A stretch of DNA of 64,000 nt from contig NZ_CP151635.1 in assembly GCF_038397735.1 (NCBI RefSeq), forward strand, positions 1,984,001-2,048,000. The letters run 5' to 3'. Under the pieces are notes generated by a model. It made no database searches and was not told the DNA's origin. It saw nothing but the letters and a program-made list of their open reading frames with translations. How positions within the stretch are numbered: position 1 is the stretch's first letter; each line of letters begins with the position of its first letter. This DNA comes from Microbacterium sp. LWH13-1.2. GTDB lineage: Bacteria > Actinomycetota > Actinomycetes > Actinomycetales > Microbacteriaceae. Position numbers and translations under genes: made by a program. Below are positions 34,341-43,012 of the stretch, in pieces.

Positions 34341-35786
34341 CTAGGAGATGTTCGCGTTGACGAGGTGCATCGCCCGGCTCGCATCGGTGATGCTGCTCGA
34401 GAGCGAAGGGTACGCCGCGAACACGCGCGAGACCTGGTCGACCGTCAGACGCCGCTCGACGGCGACGGCGATCGGATAGATCAGCTCGGAGGCCTTCGGT
34501 GCGACGATCACGCCGCCGATGACCGTGCCCGAGCCCTTGCGTGCGATCAGCTTCACGAAGCCGTCCTTGATGCCCATCATCTTGGCGCGCGGGTTCGCGG
34601 CCAGCGGCAGCTTGAAGACGAGTCCGTCCGCGACACCGTCTTCGACGTCCTTCTCCGAGTAGCCGACCGTCGCGATCTCGGGAGCCGTGAAGATGTTCGA
34701 GGTGATCTTGATCAGCTCGAGCGGGATCACGATGTCGCCCAGAGCGTGGAACACGGCTGTGCGGCCCTGCATCGACGCGACGGATGCGAGGGGGAAGAAG
34801 TTCGTGCAGTCGCCGACGGCGTAGACGTTCGGCACCGAGGTGCGAGCCACGCGGTTGACGCGGACGTGCCCGGTCTCGTCGAGTTCGACTCCCGCATCCT
34901 CGAGGCCGATGCCCGCGGTGTTGGGGATCGAGCCGACGGCCATGAGGCAGTGGCTGCCGTCGACCGTGCGACCGTCGGAGAGCGTGGCCGTCACACCGTC
35001 CTTCGTGACCTCGACCTTCTCGGCTCGAGCCTTGGAGAGCACCGTCATTCCGCCGCGCTTGAAGACCTTCTCGAGCACGCGTGCAGCATCCTGGTCCTCG
35101 CCCGGCAGCACCTGGTCGCGGCTGGAGATGAGCGTCACCTTCGCGCCGAGGTTCATGTAGGCGGAGGCGAACTCCGCACCGGTCACACCGGAGCCGACGA
35201 CGATGAGGTGCTCGGGAAGCGCCTTCATGTCGTAGAGCTGCGTCCAGGTGAGGATGCGCTTGCCGTCGGGCTTCGCCGAATCCAGCTCGCGCGGCGAGGC
35301 ACCGACCGCGACGATGATCGTGTCGGCCTCGATGCGGTCGAAGTCGGTGCCCTTCTGCCCCGTGGACACGATGATCGCGTTCGGACCCTCGAGCCGACCG
35401 TGGCCGGAGAGGATGCGCACACCGGCCTCGAGCAGAGTGGTGCGCATGTCCTCGGACTGCTGACCGGCGAGGGCGATGAGGCGCTTGTTCACGGCTGCGA
35501 GGTTGATCGCGATCTCGGGCTTGAGCGGCTTGCCGTGCTCGCCCTTGGCGTAGAACTGGACACCGAGATCCGAGGCCTCGGAGATCGCGACCGCGGCGTC
35601 CGCCGTGGCGATCAGGCTCTTCGAGGGGACGACGTCGGTGAGCACTGCCGCACCACCCACGCCGACGCGCTCGACCAGGGTCACCTCGGCTCCGAGCTGA
35701 GCGGCTGCGAGTGCCGCTTCGTAACCGCCGGGACCGCCACCGAGGACGGCGACGCGCTGAGTGCGCTCAAAAGGGGTGGAAGACAT
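34341..35786 (-). CDS. lpdA: NAD(P)H quinone dehydrogenase LpdA-type flavoprotein
   Basis: 481 residues from ATG 35786 (MSSTPFERTQRVAVLGGGPGGYEAA); an ATG at 35795 would add three residues. It has a FAD-binding N-terminus, an NAD-binding GSGVTGAEFASAYM, AVGDCTN and the C-terminal dimer domain. The redox pair is missing: where lipoamide dehydrogenases have GGTCLNVGCIPSK, this reads GGAAVLTDVVPSK (residues 44-56), so both cysteines are replaced. It is therefore not a dihydrolipoamide dehydrogenase but matches the LpdA-type quinone reductases of actinobacteria. It is divergent from punA. Confidence 0.88.
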   Translation of the reverse strand: MSSTPFERTQRVAVLGGGPGGYEAALAAAQLGAEVTLVERVGVGGAAVLTDVVPSKSLIATADAAVAISEASDLGVQFYAKGEHGKPLKPEIAINLAAVNKRLIALAGQQSEDMRTTLLEAGVRILSGHGRLEGPNAIIVSTGQKGTDFDRIEADTIIVAVGASPRELDSAKPDGKRILTWTQLYDMKALPEHLIVVGSGVTGAEFASAYMNLGAKVTLISSRDQVLPGEDQDAARVLEKVFKRGGMTVLSKARAEKVEVTKDGVTATLSDGRTVDGSHCLMAVGSIPNTAGIGLEDAGVELDETGHVRVNRVARTSVPNVYAVGDCTNFFPLASVASMQGRTAVFHALGDIVIPLELIKITSNIFTAPEIATVGYSEKDVEDGVADGLVFKLPLAANPRAKMMGIKDGFVKLIARKGSGTVIGGVIVAPKASELIYPIAVAVERRLTVDQVSRVFAAYPSLSSSITDASRAMHLVNANIS

Positions 35787-35843
35787 GATCTCCATTCTTC
35801 CGCAATCCTGGCCCCGGAGCCTGCACCTTCCTAGAGTGGATCC

Positions 35844-36677
35844 ATGTCCGAAACACACAGCAACCCCCTCGACGACCCGAATGCGAATCCGTTCGAGGTC
35901 GCAGCCGACGCAGCCGCCGACATCGCGCGCCTGACCGGAGTCGAGAAGCACGACATCGCCCTCACGCTCGGCAGTGGCTGGGGCAAGGCCGCCGACATCA
36001 TCGGCGAGACGATCGCGACCATCCCCGCCACCGAGGTCACCGGCTTCTCGAAGCCCGCTCTCGAGGGCCACGTCGGGACCCTTCGCAGCATCCGCACCCC
36101 TGACGGCAAGAACGTGCTCGTCATCGGCGCCCGCACCCACTACTACGAGGGCCACGGCGTCCGCCGTGTCGTGCACTCGGTCCGCACCGCCGCGGCCACG
36201 GGGGCGAAGATCATGGTACTCACCAACGGTGCCGGCGGCGTCCGCGAGACCTGGACGCCGGGACAGCCGGTGCTGATCAGCGACCACATCAACCTCACGG
36301 CCGACTCTCCGCTCGAGGGCGCGACCTTCATCGACCTGACCGATCTCTACGCGACGCGCCTGCGCGACATCGCTCGCAGCGTCGACCCCACGCTCGACGA
36401 GGGCGTCTACACGCAGTTCCGCGGCCCGCACTACGAGACGCCGGCCGAGGTGCAGATGGCGAAGCGCATCGGCGGCGACATCGTGGGCATGTCGACCGCA
36501 CTCGAGGCGATCGCCGCCCGCGAGGCCGGCATGGAGATCCTCGGCTTCTCGCTCATCACGAACCTCGCCGCCGGCATCCAGAAGACGCCGCTCAGCCATG
36601 CCGAGGTCATCGAGGCCGGTCGCGAGGCGGAGCCTGTGATCTCGGCTCTGCTCGCTCGCGTGGTCGAGGCGCTGTGA
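35844..36677 (+). CDS. punA: Purine nucleoside phosphorylase, trimeric type
   Basis: 277 residues, ATG at 35844 with TAGAGT six bases upstream (leaderless type). Motifs ALTLGSGWGKAAD (phosphate loop), LEGHVGTLRS, IGARTHYYEGHGVRRVVHSVRTA, VLTNGAGGVRETW, YTQFRGPHYETPAEVQM and GMSTALEAIAAREAGMEILGFSLITN. It splits inosine or guanosine with phosphate to base and (deoxy)ribose-1-phosphate. The stop overlaps the mutase gene (GTGA), tying it to pentose-phosphate recovery. Confidence 0.95.
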   Translation: MSETHSNPLDDPNANPFEVAADAAADIARLTGVEKHDIALTLGSGWGKAADIIGETIATIPATEVTGFSKPALEGHVGTLRSIRTPDGKNVLVIGARTHYYEGHGVRRVVHSVRTAAATGAKIMVLTNGAGGVRETWTPGQPVLISDHINLTADSPLEGATFIDLTDLYATRLRDIARSVDPTLDEGVYTQFRGPHYETPAEVQMAKRIGGDIVGMSTALEAIAAREAGMEILGFSLITNLAAGIQKTPLSHAEVIEAGREAEPVISALLARVVEAL

Positions 36678-38344
36678 GCGCCGAGCGCCTCGCACAGGCT
36701 CGCGCCTGGATGAGGCAGGACCCCGACCCCCAGACGCGCGACGAACTCGCGGCGGTCATCACCCGCGCGGCGGCAGGCGACGAGACCGCGATCGCCGACC
36801 TCGACGATCGCTTCAGCACGCGCCTCGCATTCGGCACCGCAGGGCTCCGCGGCGCTCTCGGGGCGGGCAGCAACCGCATGAATCGCGTGCTCGTCGCCCA
36901 GGCGGCGGCCGGGTTCGCCTCGTACCTGCGCGAGCGGGCGCACGGCGGCATTCCGACCGTGATCATCGGCTACGACGGTCGCCGCAACTCCCGGGTGTTC
37001 GCCACCGACTCCGCCGAGCTGTTCGCCGGTGCCGGGCTCCGCGCGATCCTGCTCCCGCGCCTTCTGCCCACCCCGGTGCTCGCCTTCGCGGTACGGCACC
37101 TCGGAGCGGATGCCGGGGTCATGGTCACGGCCTCGCACAACCCGCCGAACGACAACGGCTACAAGGTCTACCTGGGCGGCGCGGATCAGGGGTCGCAGAT
37201 CGTCGCGCCGGCGGACGCCGAGATCGCCTCCCACATCCAGCGGATCGCCGATGCGGATGACGTCACTGTTCTCCCCCGGTCGAGCGCCTACGAGACGGCA
37301 GGCGAGGACGTCGTCGACGCGTATGTCGCGGCGACCGCCGCGGTGGCCCCTGCTCCCGCATCCGCGTCGGACATCCGGTGGGTCTACACCGCGATGCACG
37401 GCGTCGGATGGGAGACCCTGTCGAAGATCGCCGCCGCCGCCGGCTACCCCCAGCCCATGGTCGTCGAGGAGCAGCTGAAACCCGACGCCACGTTCCGCAC
37501 CGTGTCGTTCCCCAACCCGGAGGAGCCAGGGGCGATGGACCTGTCGTTCGCCCGGGCCCGGCGGGTCCAGGCGGATTTCATCCTGGCGAACGATCCAGAC
37601 GCCGACCGCCTCGCGGTGGCGATCCCCGACGCGTCGTCTGAGAACGGCTGGCGTCGCCTCACCGGCAACGAGGTGGGCCTCCTGCTCGGAGCGCGCGCCG
37701 CGAAGGCGGCCGCAGGCGCGCCCGGCGCGTCCCTGGCCTGCTCGCTCGTCTCCTCCCCCGGTCTCGGCGCGGTCGCGGCGCACCACGGCCTCGACTTCCA
37801 CGAGACGCTCACGGGCTTCAAGTGGATCTCGCGTGCCCCCGGTATCGTGTTCGGATTCGAGGAGGCCCTCGGCTACCTCGTGAACCCCGAGACGGTTCGC
37901 GACAAGGACGGTATCTCGGCAGCCGTGGCGATCCTCGGCCTCGCCGCCGAGGCGCACGAGCGAGGGAAGTCGCTGGCAGATCTCCTGACGGAGCTCGGCG
38001 ACACCTACGGCCACTTCGCCAGCGGCCAGGTGTCGGTGCGCGTCGACGACCTCTCGGTGATCGGCACCGTGATGCTGTCGCTGCGCACGCTGCCTCCGTC
38101 GCAGTTCGGCGGGCACACCATCGCCTCGGCGGAGGATCTGCTGCAGGCGGACCCAGGGCAGCCGTCGGGCGACGTGCTGCGTTACCGCCTCACCGACGGA
38201 TCCCGGATCATCGTGCGCCCCAGCGGCACCGAGCCCAAGCTCAAGGTCTACATCGACGCGAAGGCCGAGTCGGCCGAGCGCGCCGCCGAGATCGTGCGCG
38301 AGCTCGAAGCCGCCGTGCGGAGCCTCCTGGAAGAACGATCGTAG
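36674..38344 (+). CDS. Alpha-D-phosphohexomutase (phosphopentomutase-like role)
   Basis: 556 residues, GTG at 36674 overlapping punA. FGTAGLRGALGAGSNRMN near 52-70, phosphoserine loop VTASHNPPNDNGYKVY with S154, metal-binding DPDADRLAV, and GFEEALGYLV. The C-terminal substrate-phosphate loop reads RPSGTEPKLKVY. Length and PgcA/PmmB-like blocks suit a mutase for glucose-, mannose- or ribose-1-phosphate. Coupling to PNP argues for conversion of ribose-1-phosphate to ribose-5-phosphate; sequence alone cannot fix the substrate. Confidence 0.9.
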   Translation: MSAERLAQARAWMRQDPDPQTRDELAAVITRAAAGDETAIADLDDRFSTRLAFGTAGLRGALGAGSNRMNRVLVAQAAAGFASYLRERAHGGIPTVIIGYDGRRNSRVFATDSAELFAGAGLRAILLPRLLPTPVLAFAVRHLGADAGVMVTASHNPPNDNGYKVYLGGADQGSQIVAPADAEIASHIQRIADADDVTVLPRSSAYETAGEDVVDAYVAATAAVAPAPASASDIRWVYTAMHGVGWETLSKIAAAAGYPQPMVVEEQLKPDATFRTVSFPNPEEPGAMDLSFARARRVQADFILANDPDADRLAVAIPDASSENGWRRLTGNEVGLLLGARAAKAAAGAPGASLACSLVSSPGLGAVAAHHGLDFHETLTGFKWISRAPGIVFGFEEALGYLVNPETVRDKDGISAAVAILGLAAEAHERGKSLADLLTELGDTYGHFASGQVSVRVDDLSVIGTVMLSLRTLPPSQFGGHTIASAEDLLQADPGQPSGDVLRYRLTDGSRIIVRPSGTEPKLKVYIDAKAESAERAAEIVRELEAAVRSLLEERS

Positions 38345-38349
38345 GCCGC

Positions 38350-38613
38350 ATGCCGAGAAGACACGTCGTCATCAGCGCGCACAACGGGGTGCACGCGCGC
38401 CCCGTCGCCGAGCTGGTGCGCGTCGTGCAGGCGCATCCGCACACGGTGACCCTGCGCACGTCGTCGGGCGCGGTCGTGGACCTCAGCAGCGTCCTCGCGC
38501 TGATGGACCTCGCACTCGCGCCCGGCGACGCCGTGGTGCTCGAGACGGCGGAGTCGGCAGACGCCGACTCCGTGCTCGACGCGCTGGCCGGTGTGCTCGA
38601 CCCTCGGCGCTGA
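38350..38613 (+). CDS. HPr-like phosphocarrier protein, orphan
   Basis: 87 residues, ATG at 38350, five bases after the mutase stop. The active-site motif HNGVHARPVAELV contains H15, followed by a regulatory-site-like DLSSVLALMDLAL (S46/S47). It is the second HPr in the window; the other (41049) is inside the mannitol PTS operon. Only about 40% of positions look shared with that copy by eye. It may feed a different EIIA, or interact with MtlR encoded convergently 29 bases away. It is not known whether it accepts phosphate from EI. Confidence 0.85.
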   Translation: MPRRHVVISAHNGVHARPVAELVRVVQAHPHTVTLRTSSGAVVDLSSVLALMDLALAPGDAVVLETAESADADSVLDALAGVLDPRR

Positions 38614-38642
38614 GTTGCACCCTCGAGCCCGGACCTGAGCGG

Positions 38643-40565
38643 TCAGCCGTCGATGACGGCCACGAGCTCGTCGAGAAAAGCCTCGAAGCTGGTGCCACGG
38701 CGAACGATGCGCTGCACGCTGTCGCGCTCGCTGAACACCTCGACGAGCTGCTCGAAGACGGTCTGGAATGCGGCCCGGTCGCTCTCGCTGAACGCGGCGA
38801 GCGCGACCACCTGCACCCTGCCCTCCCCCCAGGCCGCCGAACCGTCGGCGACGCCGATCGCGATCGCTGTCCTCGACGCCGTCATCTGCAGCGCATGGGG
38901 CACAGCGAGGGCGTCCGTGAACGCCGTCGACGACATCCGTTCGCGCAGGATCGTGTTCTCGACGTAGTCCTCGCCGATGAGCCCTGCGCTCACGAGCAGT
39001 CCCCCGAGGCGCCGGATGATCGCCTCCTCACCCTCGTCGGGGAGCGGATAGACGAACGCATCCGCGACGAAGTACCGTGCGAGCTCTGCACGAAGGCGCG
39101 TCAGGCGCCTCCCTCTTCTGACCCGTGCCGCGGCCTGCTGGATGCGATCGACATCGGCATCGGTGAGGAACGGCTGGATGCGCACGAACCGGTCACCGGT
39201 CGCACCTGGCTCGATCGTGCTGAGCACCAGATCGGTGTCGAAGGAGGCCCATTCCGGGTCGACGTTCGTGACGACGCTGGTGACCTCGATGGCGGATCCC
39301 AGGGACCGGTCGACGCTGGAGCGGAGCAGCTCATGCAGTTCGTAGTAACCGGGGCACACGATGGTCGCCGTGAGGATCGACTCGGCCTTGCGGCTGCGCT
39401 CGAGGCGTCCGCCGACGTGCATCGCGATGTAGGCGATCTCGTCGTCGTGGATAGGCGTCCCCAGCCGGTCGTGCAGACCGCTCGCGATCGACACCGCCAC
39501 CTCGAAGATCATCGGATAGGAGGTCTTCAGCGACCGCGTGAGCGGATTGCGGGTGAGGGCGCTCTCCTCGGCGCGGCGCAGCAGGTTCTGCACGTGCAGG
39601 GCGAGGCGCAGCACGAAGGTCTCGTCGACCAGGTCGACCTGGAAGTCGTCGGCGGCCCTGGCGATCTCTGCACGGACCGCGGCCTCCACGGCAGGAGCGA
39701 CGCCGCTGCGAGCGACATCGCCGGCGGCGTCCTCCCCCGGGGCCACGATGCGGGTGAGGACGAGGGACGCCAGGTGACCGCTGTCGCCGTCGCCCAGCGC
39801 GACGGAGAAGTGCTCCTGGGCGAGGCGGGCGATGATCGCGCCGACTCTCGGTATCTCCTCGCGCGCGCCGGCAGGACCGGCCTCGAGCGAGTGACCGGCG
39901 GCGACCCGCTCGGCCGCGATCGCGATGTGCAGAAGGACGTCCGAGATCGCGAGCTCGTTGACGTAGTAGCCCAGCTCGCCGAGCTCGCGCACCAGCTCGG
40001 ACTTGAAGGGGGCGACGGACCCTGCGGCGACGGCGGTGCCGGCGAGGGCTCGGCGGAAGGTCTCGGGGTGGAAGGACGCGGCGTCCATCTCGTCGTGCGC
40101 GAGCCGGCTGAGAAGGCGGCGCTGTGCCGCCTCGTTGCCGCGCAGGCGCACGATCTCACGGTCGCGCTCCAGAGTCAGCTCGGTGCCGTCCAGCAGCCCG
40201 CGGACCCGGGTGAGGTCGGATTCGAGAGTCGCCTCACTCACGTGCAGCTCGTCGGCCATCGCGAACACGTCGACGCCGCGCGGCAGGTCGAGCAGTGTGC
40301 GGACTATGCCGTGCAGCCGGTCTCTGGGAGCGGATTCGCCGCCCTGCCTGGCACGCAGCGCATCGCGCGCCGCTGAGCCCGCCCGGTAGCCCGCGGGCCC
40401 TGACTCGACGGCATCCGCACCGCCCGTCCGAGCGTTCAGCGCCGCCACGTACGAGCGGATGCTGCGGGGGGTGACCCCGAGCTGATCGGCGAGGCTCGCG
40501 GCCGTCGCCCAGTCGCCCTGGCGGAGCAGGGTCGAAAGGAGCTGGTCCTGGCGCTGACGCGACAT
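38643..40565 (-). CDS. mtlR: MtlR-type PTS-regulated transcriptional activator
   Basis: 640 residues from ATG 40565, with GGAGG upstream. Order of domains: HTH (about 8-45), a second HTH/Mga-like segment (97-125), PRD1 (about 175-280, H213 and H264), PRD2 (about 300-395, H324 and H383), EIIB-like domain (about 397-475 with C404 in TIVCPGYYELHELL) and EIIA-type domain (about 500-640 with H557 in ALAVPHALQ). MtlR proteins activate mannitol genes and respond to phosphorylation by HPr and the mannitol EII. It is divergent from the mannitol operon. Confidence 0.9.
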   Translation of the reverse strand: MSRQRQDQLLSTLLRQGDWATAASLADQLGVTPRSIRSYVAALNARTGGADAVESGPAGYRAGSAARDALRARQGGESAPRDRLHGIVRTLLDLPRGVDVFAMADELHVSEATLESDLTRVRGLLDGTELTLERDREIVRLRGNEAAQRRLLSRLAHDEMDAASFHPETFRRALAGTAVAAGSVAPFKSELVRELGELGYYVNELAISDVLLHIAIAAERVAAGHSLEAGPAGAREEIPRVGAIIARLAQEHFSVALGDGDSGHLASLVLTRIVAPGEDAAGDVARSGVAPAVEAAVRAEIARAADDFQVDLVDETFVLRLALHVQNLLRRAEESALTRNPLTRSLKTSYPMIFEVAVSIASGLHDRLGTPIHDDEIAYIAMHVGGRLERSRKAESILTATIVCPGYYELHELLRSSVDRSLGSAIEVTSVVTNVDPEWASFDTDLVLSTIEPGATGDRFVRIQPFLTDADVDRIQQAAARVRRGRRLTRLRAELARYFVADAFVYPLPDEGEEAIIRRLGGLLVSAGLIGEDYVENTILRERMSSTAFTDALAVPHALQMTASRTAIAIGVADGSAAWGEGRVQVVALAAFSESDRAAFQTVFEQLVEVFSERDSVQRIVRRGTSFEAFLDELVAVIDG

Positions 40566-40653
40566 GATCCTCCCCCTCTTCCGTGCCGACTGCACTGTCC
40601 TGACGTGACTTCCATGATGTCAGGAAGCGCGTGGCCCCGCTCCGAAACCGATG

Positions 40654-40669
40654 TTCCGCAGGGGCGGAA
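40654..40669. promoter_or_regulatory. Inverted repeat in mtlR-mtl intergenic region
   Basis: TTCCGC-N4-GCGGAA lies midway between mtlR and the mannitol operon. A second repeat, CCTGAC...GTCAGG, spans about 40600-40624. Both are candidate MtlR or polymerase-adjacent operators. They do not match the Bacillus MtlR consensus that I remember. Confidence 0.5.
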
Positions 40670-40734
40670 AGGAACCTGTTGGCGAGCGCACGCACCGGTT
40701 CCCAGACTGTTCTCAGGAAAGGTAGTGGGCATCG

Positions 40735-41052
40735 ATGAAGATCCTTGTGGTGTGCGGCGCCGGCGCGTCGAGCACATTCGTCGCACAGCGACTGCGCAGA
40801 GCGGCCTCCGACGCCGGACTCGACTGGGACGCGGCAGCCGGCATGGAGCACTCCGTCACCGGCGGCGATCACGACCTCGTCCTCGTCGGCCCTCATCTCG
40901 CCGGCCGCCTCGACGCCATCCGCGATGCGGCCGCCGTGCCCGTGTTCGTCCTCCCGGAGGACGTCTTCGCCGACCGCGACGGCACCCGCACCCTCGCGCT
41001 CGCCCGCTCGATCCTCGCCGACGCCAGGAACACCCCGAAAGGAACATCATGA
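40735..41052 (+). CDS. PTS EIIB-like protein, lactose/cellobiose fold
   Basis: 105 residues, ATG at 40735 with AGGAAAGG twelve bases upstream, a rather long gap. The N-terminal P-loop-like ILVVCGAGASSTFVAQRL places a phospho-acceptor C7 after a beta strand, as in EIIB of the lactose/cellobiose family. The rest, HDLVLVGPHLAGRLDAIRDAAAVPVFVLPEDVF, fits the fold. It opens an operon whose sugar transporter already carries its own EIIB domain. It may serve another EIIC or act as a phosphorylation sensor. The stop overlaps ptsH (ATGA). Confidence 0.8.
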   Translation: MKILVVCGAGASSTFVAQRLRRAASDAGLDWDAAAGMEHSVTGGDHDLVLVGPHLAGRLDAIRDAAAVPVFVLPEDVFADRDGTRTLALARSILADARNTPKGTS

Positions 41053-41330
41053 CCGTCTCCCGCACCGTACGCATCGGCTCATCCCACGGACTCCACGCCC
41101 GCCCCGCGAAGCTGTTCGCACAGGCGGCCAAGGACTCGGGCATCGCCGTGACCATCGCGAAGGACTCCGGCAAGGCGGTCAACGCAGCCAGCATCCTCGG
41201 CGTCATCGCGCTCGCGATCGAGTACGGCGACTACGTCACGCTCACCGCGGACGGCGACAGCGCCGAAGGCGTGCTCGACACGCTCACAGAGCTGTTGACG
41301 ACCGACCACGATCAGGATGCCGGCGCGTGA
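41049..41330 (+). CDS. ptsH: HPr phosphocarrier protein
   Basis: 93 residues, ATG at 41049 overlapping the EIIB-like gene. SSHGLHARPAKLF holds active H16; NAASILGVIALAI holds S48 at the usual regulatory position. It carries phosphate from EI to EIIA proteins. It is translationally coupled on both sides, since its stop overlaps the GTG of ptsI. Confidence 0.93.
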   Translation: MTVSRTVRIGSSHGLHARPAKLFAQAAKDSGIAVTIAKDSGKAVNAASILGVIALAIEYGDYVTLTADGDSAEGVLDTLTELLTTDHDQDAGA

Positions 41331-43012
41331 GCGAACTGCGAGGAGTCGGGATCGGTCTCGGCGTCGCCCAGGGCGTCGTCGTGCGGATGACCGAAGCGCT
41401 GCCCGCTCCGGAGAACACACCGAGCACGCAGGGCATCGATGCCGAGCGCACCAGGGTGCGCGAGGCCGTCGCCGCGGTGGCTCAGGAGCTGACCGCCCGA
41501 GGGGAGGCAGCCGGAGGCTCGGCCCGGGAGGTTCTCGAGGCCCAGGCGATGATCGCCGAGGACCCCACGCTGCAGGACGAGGTCGACGCCAGGATCGATG
41601 ACGGCGCCACCGCCGAGTGGGCCGTGCACGACGCCTTCGCCGGGTTCCGCGCCACGCTCGAGGCGGTCGGGGGCTACCTCGGCGAGCGCGCGGCCGATCT
41701 CGACGACATCGCCCAGCGCGTGCTCGCACGGCTTCGGGGCGTGGATGCGCCCGGTGTGCCCGACCCGGGGCATCCTTTCGTCCTGGTCGCGCGTGACCTC
41801 GCCCCGGCCGACACGGCGCTGCTGAACCTCGACCAGGTGCTCGCACTCATCACCTTCGACGGCGGCCCCACGTCGCACACGGCGATCCTCGCCCGCGAGA
41901 AGGGCATCGTCGCGATCGTCGGCGCGGCCTCGGCATCTTCCCTCGCCACGGGCCAGTCCGTGATCGTCGATGCGGCCGCCGGACTCGTGACCCTGGATCC
42001 GACCGACGACGAGAAGGAGCGCGCCGAACAGCGCGCCGCCGCTCGACGATCCGCGGACGACGCACCACTGACCCCCGGCGCCCTCGCCGACGGCACGCTG
42101 ATCCCGCTGCTGGCGAATCTGGGGAAACCTGCAGACGCATCCGATGCCGTCGAACGCGGGGCCGAGGGCGTCGGGCTGTTCCGCACCGAGTTCCTGTTCC
42201 TCTCGTCGGCCCAGGCGCCGACGGTGGAGCAGCAGCGCGAGTCGTACCTGGAGCTGCTCGCAGCCTTCCCGGGCAAGAAGGTCGTCGTGCGGATGCTGGA
42301 CGCCGGGGCCGACAAGCCGCTGGCTTTCCTCAACGACGCGCACGAGGAGAATCCGGCACTGGGCCTGCGCGGCCTCAGGGCCCTCCGCGCGAGCGAGGAC
42401 ATCCTGCGCGAGCAGCTGACCGCTCTCGCCGAGGCGGATGCCGCGACCGAGGCCGACCTCTGGGTCATGGCGCCCATGGTCGCGACCGTCGAGGAGACCG
42501 AGTACTTCACCGCGCTCGCCCGCGAGTACGGCCTCAAGACCGCCGGCGTCATGGTCGAGATCCCGTCCAGTGCCCTGCTCGCCGACCGGATCCTCGCGCA
42601 TGCGGACTTCGCATCGATCGGCACGAACGACCTGACGCAGTACACGATGGCCGCCGACCGCATGCTGGGTTCCGTCGCCGGATTCCAGGACCCGTGGCAC
42701 CCCGCCGTGCTCAGGCTCGTGCGCGAGGTCGGTGCCGCCGGTGCCCGACTCGGAAAGCCGGTCGGCATCTGCGGCGAGGCCGCGGCAGACCCGATGCTCG
42801 CCGTGGTGCTCGTCGGACTCGGTGCTACGAGCCTCTCGATGGCTCCGTCGGCGCTCGCGGACGTGCGTCAGATGCTCTCCACCCGAACCCTCGACGAGGC
42901 CCGCAACCTCGCCGAACTGGCGCTGGCGGCCGACGACGCCGCCGGAGCCCGCCTCGCCGTGGCCGATGCCACAGCAACCCTTCCCCCTCACCAGAAAGAG
43001 ACGACATCATGA
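41327..43012 (+). CDS. ptsI: PTS enzyme I
   Basis: 561 residues, GTG at 41327 overlapping ptsH. Phospho-His H184 is in DGGPTSHTAILAR. Other landmarks are EGVGLFRTEFLFL, the PEP-binding GLRALRASEDILREQLTAL, VMVEIPSSALLADRILAHADFASIGTNDLTQYTMAADR, and the active-site Cys region GICGEAAADP. Length matches the family (about 570). It transfers phosphate from PEP to HPr. Placement inside a sugar-specific operon ties general PTS supply to mannitol. Confidence 0.95.
   Translation: MSELRGVGIGLGVAQGVVVRMTEALPAPENTPSTQGIDAERTRVREAVAAVAQELTARGEAAGGSAREVLEAQAMIAEDPTLQDEVDARIDDGATAEWAVHDAFAGFRATLEAVGGYLGERAADLDDIAQRVLARLRGVDAPGVPDPGHPFVLVARDLAPADTALLNLDQVLALITFDGGPTSHTAILAREKGIVAIVGAASASSLATGQSVIVDAAAGLVTLDPTDDEKERAEQRAAARRSADDAPLTPGALADGTLIPLLANLGKPADASDAVERGAEGVGLFRTEFLFLSSAQAPTVEQQRESYLELLAAFPGKKVVVRMLDAGADKPLAFLNDAHEENPALGLRGLRALRASEDILREQLTALAEADAATEADLWVMAPMVATVEETEYFTALAREYGLKTAGVMVEIPSSALLADRILAHADFASIGTNDLTQYTMAADRMLGSVAGFQDPWHPAVLRLVREVGAAGARLGKPVGICGEAAADPMLAVVLVGLGATSLSMAPSALADVRQMLSTRTLDEARNLAELALAADDAAGARLAVADATATLPPHQKETTS

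Noticed and set aside
34254..35834. 526-codon plus-strand frame opposite lpdA
   Set aside because: Antisense shadow rich in Asp, Arg and His caused by GC-biased third positions.
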